Shown one piece after another: positions 17,491 through 19,484 of a stretch of DNA of 19,484 nucleotides. Position numbers and translations under genes: made by a program. This DNA comes from Spirogloea muscicola (Eukaryota > Streptophyta > Zygnematophyceae > Spirogloeales > Spirogloeaceae): the NCBI GenBank assembly GCA_009602725.1, contig WELB01000182.1, positions 188,554 to 208,037 on the forward strand, written 5' to 3'. Each line of letters starts with the position of its first letter. The stretch's first letter is position 1. The notes below the pieces were generated by a model that was not told where the DNA came from, made no database searches, and saw only the letters and a program-made list of their open reading frames with translations.

Positions 17491-19484
17491 TCAGGTAGTA
17501 ATAGCAACAGTGCCATCCCAGGCACAGCTTGCGACAGTGGTCGGTAGCACAGGATGAAACTCAACGTCCCTGGACACTGCAGCATGAGCTGTGACCTTCT
17601 TAAGGACACGTGTAGACCAGCTTCCATAGAAGAAGAGGGCCCCATCATCAGAGCCTGTCGCCAGCAACTCACCATCGGGACTGAAGGCGCAGCTGATTTG
17701 ATAAGCCCCAACCTGGGTTGAAGGATGAAATGGTAGTTCAGCCCAACTGAGGCCACAGCATTGGCAGGCTGACATACTTTTCTTTGCAGGTATCTGAGAA
17801 TGACTTCTCTCCCCTGTACAAGACAGCATGCACCAGCTTCTCAGATGCTATATTGGACTTGCCTTGTGGCTCTCATAGCGCCTGTACTTGTCCAGCTTGA
17901 AGGGGGCTTTGGCAGAGAATATGGCCACATAGTCTGCAGTGCTTTGCGCCACAAAGACCTCTCGGTAAGGGTGGTATCTCACGCACACGCAGGTGCACCC
18001 CTCCATGTAGACCTGTCAGCAAATACAGTACGTGCATGTCGTAAAACTTCAAGGCCTTTGGTGAGATAAAGTGTCATCGCGATGCATGGCATACGACGTC
18101 CCACCTGTTCTGACATGCGAATGCCCTTGTGCCAGTCCCACACAACAATGGTCTGATCCATCATGCTCCGCATCGTAACATTGGCGGCAGACACAAAGCT
18201 CTGGCCGTCGGGCCTCAAGTCCACGTCCATAATCTGGCCCATGGCACCTCCAAAGCTCTTGACAGCCGCTTTGCTCGCCCGCAAATCCCAGGCCTTGAGG
18301 TGTGAGCCAAAGTCACCGACCAGAACAATTGACTTGTCGACAGGGTGGAGTTGCAGTGCTGACACATACGAATCATGTGCAAGAATCTGCACAGCAATCG
18401 AGGTCTGAGCCTTGATGAGTTGCTTTCAGGCCATGATGTACCGCCCTGTCCTGAACCACGACCGAGATTTCGCAAGCACGGTGATGGATTCACGAGCACC
18501 TTACTACAATGAGCTGTGTATCCACTTTGCCATAGCTCCTCGTATCTACTTGAGCTTTGTGTACCTGGGTACACTTGCCTGATTCAAGGTCCGTCACCTT
18601 CACCACCCTGTCGTAGCTGCCTGAAGGACGCCATCAAAGTCCATGTCAGCAGACTGGACACATACAGCTCGCTGGGGACTGCAGGTCGTGCAGCTGAGCT
18701 CCTCGCCACATCCTCGTACTCACATGCCAGTAGTGCTGATGATGAGCCGCCGACAAGTAAGCATCTGAGGACATCGTGCGCAGGTTCTTGGCACCAGACA
18801 GTCAATGCACCTGTAAGGAGGCTGCGCCCGTCTGGAGACCATCTCAGCGAGGAGATCGCGGCCGCGTGACTCCGGAGGGAGCCAAGCAACTGATCGCCAG
18901 GTGAAGCCCACACGTCCCACACACACACGACGCCGTCCATGGCCGCGGAAGCAAGCAGCCTGCCTGCGAGCCAGCAGCGCAGCCCACCAGGATGAGGCTC
19001 CACGGCGCGGCACAAGCTCGCGCACCTCGCAACGACGTCCACCCACTTGACCAGCATCTGTGACATCTGCTGCACCTCAGCACCGGCGGCCCAGCTGGAG
19101 GAGGTGGGGCCCGGAGGTCGAGAGTCTGACCGGAGCCGGGGGACCAGCGGACGGCGGTGGCGCAGCGCGTGTGGCCCCGCAGCACCGCCGTCGTCGCCCG
19201 GGGGGCCCTGTTGGCTGAGCCCCGCCCGGCGCCGTGGTCCTCCAGCGCCCGTGCCAGCGCCGGGGGAGCGCCGCCGGGGAAGTGCACTCCCGCCGGCGCG
19301 TCCTGCTCGCCAGGCCCCACTGCAGCGCCAACCCCCGCCGCAGCCGCCATGAGGCCTGCGCCAGGCCGAGAGCCAGCCGGTGGCAGTGGTCCTGGCTGAG
19401 GCTCGCCGCGCTCTCACCCTCTGGCTGGTCGCTGCCGCCGCCGCCGCCATCGCCGCCGCCGCCGCCGTGACCGGCGCCGGGGCC
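17491..19484 (-). CDS. WD40-repeat protein, WDR25-like, 6 exons seen; 5' end open at window edge
   Basis: Exons (minus): 19484 or beyond to 19131, 18963-18811, 18620-18565, 18386-18105, 18012-17863, 17712-17491. From the Met at 19350 the product is 360 aa, but the same frame stays open to the window edge (a Gly-rich then EGESGEPQPGP segment), so the true start may lie outside. WD blades visible in order: LRGHTRCATAVRWSPGSGRL with DGVVCVWDVW; HAAAISSLRWSPDGRSLLTG with YDRVVKVTDLESGKCTQ; a blade with DFGSHLKAWDLR; one with DQTIVVWDW; CVRYHPYREVFVAQSTADY; VGAYQISCAFSPDGELLATG; FHPVLPTTVASCAWDGTVAI. The order and the closing YRRYESHK...VGAYQISC join match plant WDR25-type proteins, relatives of the splicing factor PRP17. 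Their own function is poorly known. The last intron uses a GC donor, AAG|GCAAGT at 17862. Confidence 0.87.
19435..19467. repeat. (CCG)n run at the 5' end of the WDR25-like frame
   Basis: Two GCC/CCG runs, separated by an ATC triplet, near the right edge. On the minus strand they read as poly-Gly with one Asp, in frame with the WDR25-like protein. They may be coding or 5' leader. Confidence 0.75.

Noticed and set aside
1-19484. Possible prokaryotic or organellar origin, operons, CRISPR arrays, tRNA or rRNA genes
   Set aside because: All recognised genes have spliceosomal introns and nuclear functions. No regular spaced repeats, tRNA cloverleaf or rRNA sequence was recognised.

Overview
This window is nuclear DNA from a eukaryote, most likely a green alga or a close relative in the green lineage. 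Every real gene is split into short exons with GT-AG or, unusually often, GC-AG introns. The proteins have plant or green-algal relatives: Pescadillo, seipin, a secreted legumin-type bicupin, a PGSIP/IPUT1-type GT8 fragment and a WDR25-like WD40 protein. Gene starts are very GC-rich and carry (GCC)n or (GGC)n runs. No prokaryotic operon, CRISPR array, rRNA or tRNA is visible.

Layout. Positions 1 to about 4000 are gene-poor and filled with diverged dispersed repeats. These include two plus-strand remnants of the 3' end of a non-LTR (LINE-like) retrotransposon, an inverted relative, and about eleven copies of a roughly 50-100 bp repeat built around GGGCTGGCTT. Positions 4117-8537 (+) encode Pescadillo in 14 exons. 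Positions 9212-13081 (-) encode seipin in about 11 exons with a long acidic tail, convergent with Pescadillo. Positions 13069-13487 (+) hold only the N-terminal part of a GT8 glycosyltransferase, overlapping the seipin 5' end in antisense. Positions 13536-16423 (+) encode a signal-peptide bicupin in 8 exons, starting 48 bases after the GT8 fragment. Positions 17491 to the window edge (-) encode a WDR25-like WD40 protein, convergent with the cupin and probably running off the window.

Exon boundaries were placed by hand from homology, splice dinucleotides and codon phase. For Pescadillo, seipin, cupin and WDR25 the phases join from end to end and the spliced lengths are exact multiples of three (654, 719, 428 and at least 360 residues). 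That supports the models strongly, except at the seipin 5' end and two weak GC donors.

The genes do not form one pathway. They cover ribosome assembly (Pescadillo), lipid-droplet formation at the ER (seipin), sphingolipid or glycan glucuronosylation (GT8 fragment), a storage-type secreted cupin and a WD40 scaffold. I found no clear new multi-gene system. The most unusual signals are the short repeat with an apparent 16-bp target duplication, the high share of GC-AG introns and the truncated GT8 gene wedged between seipin and cupin.
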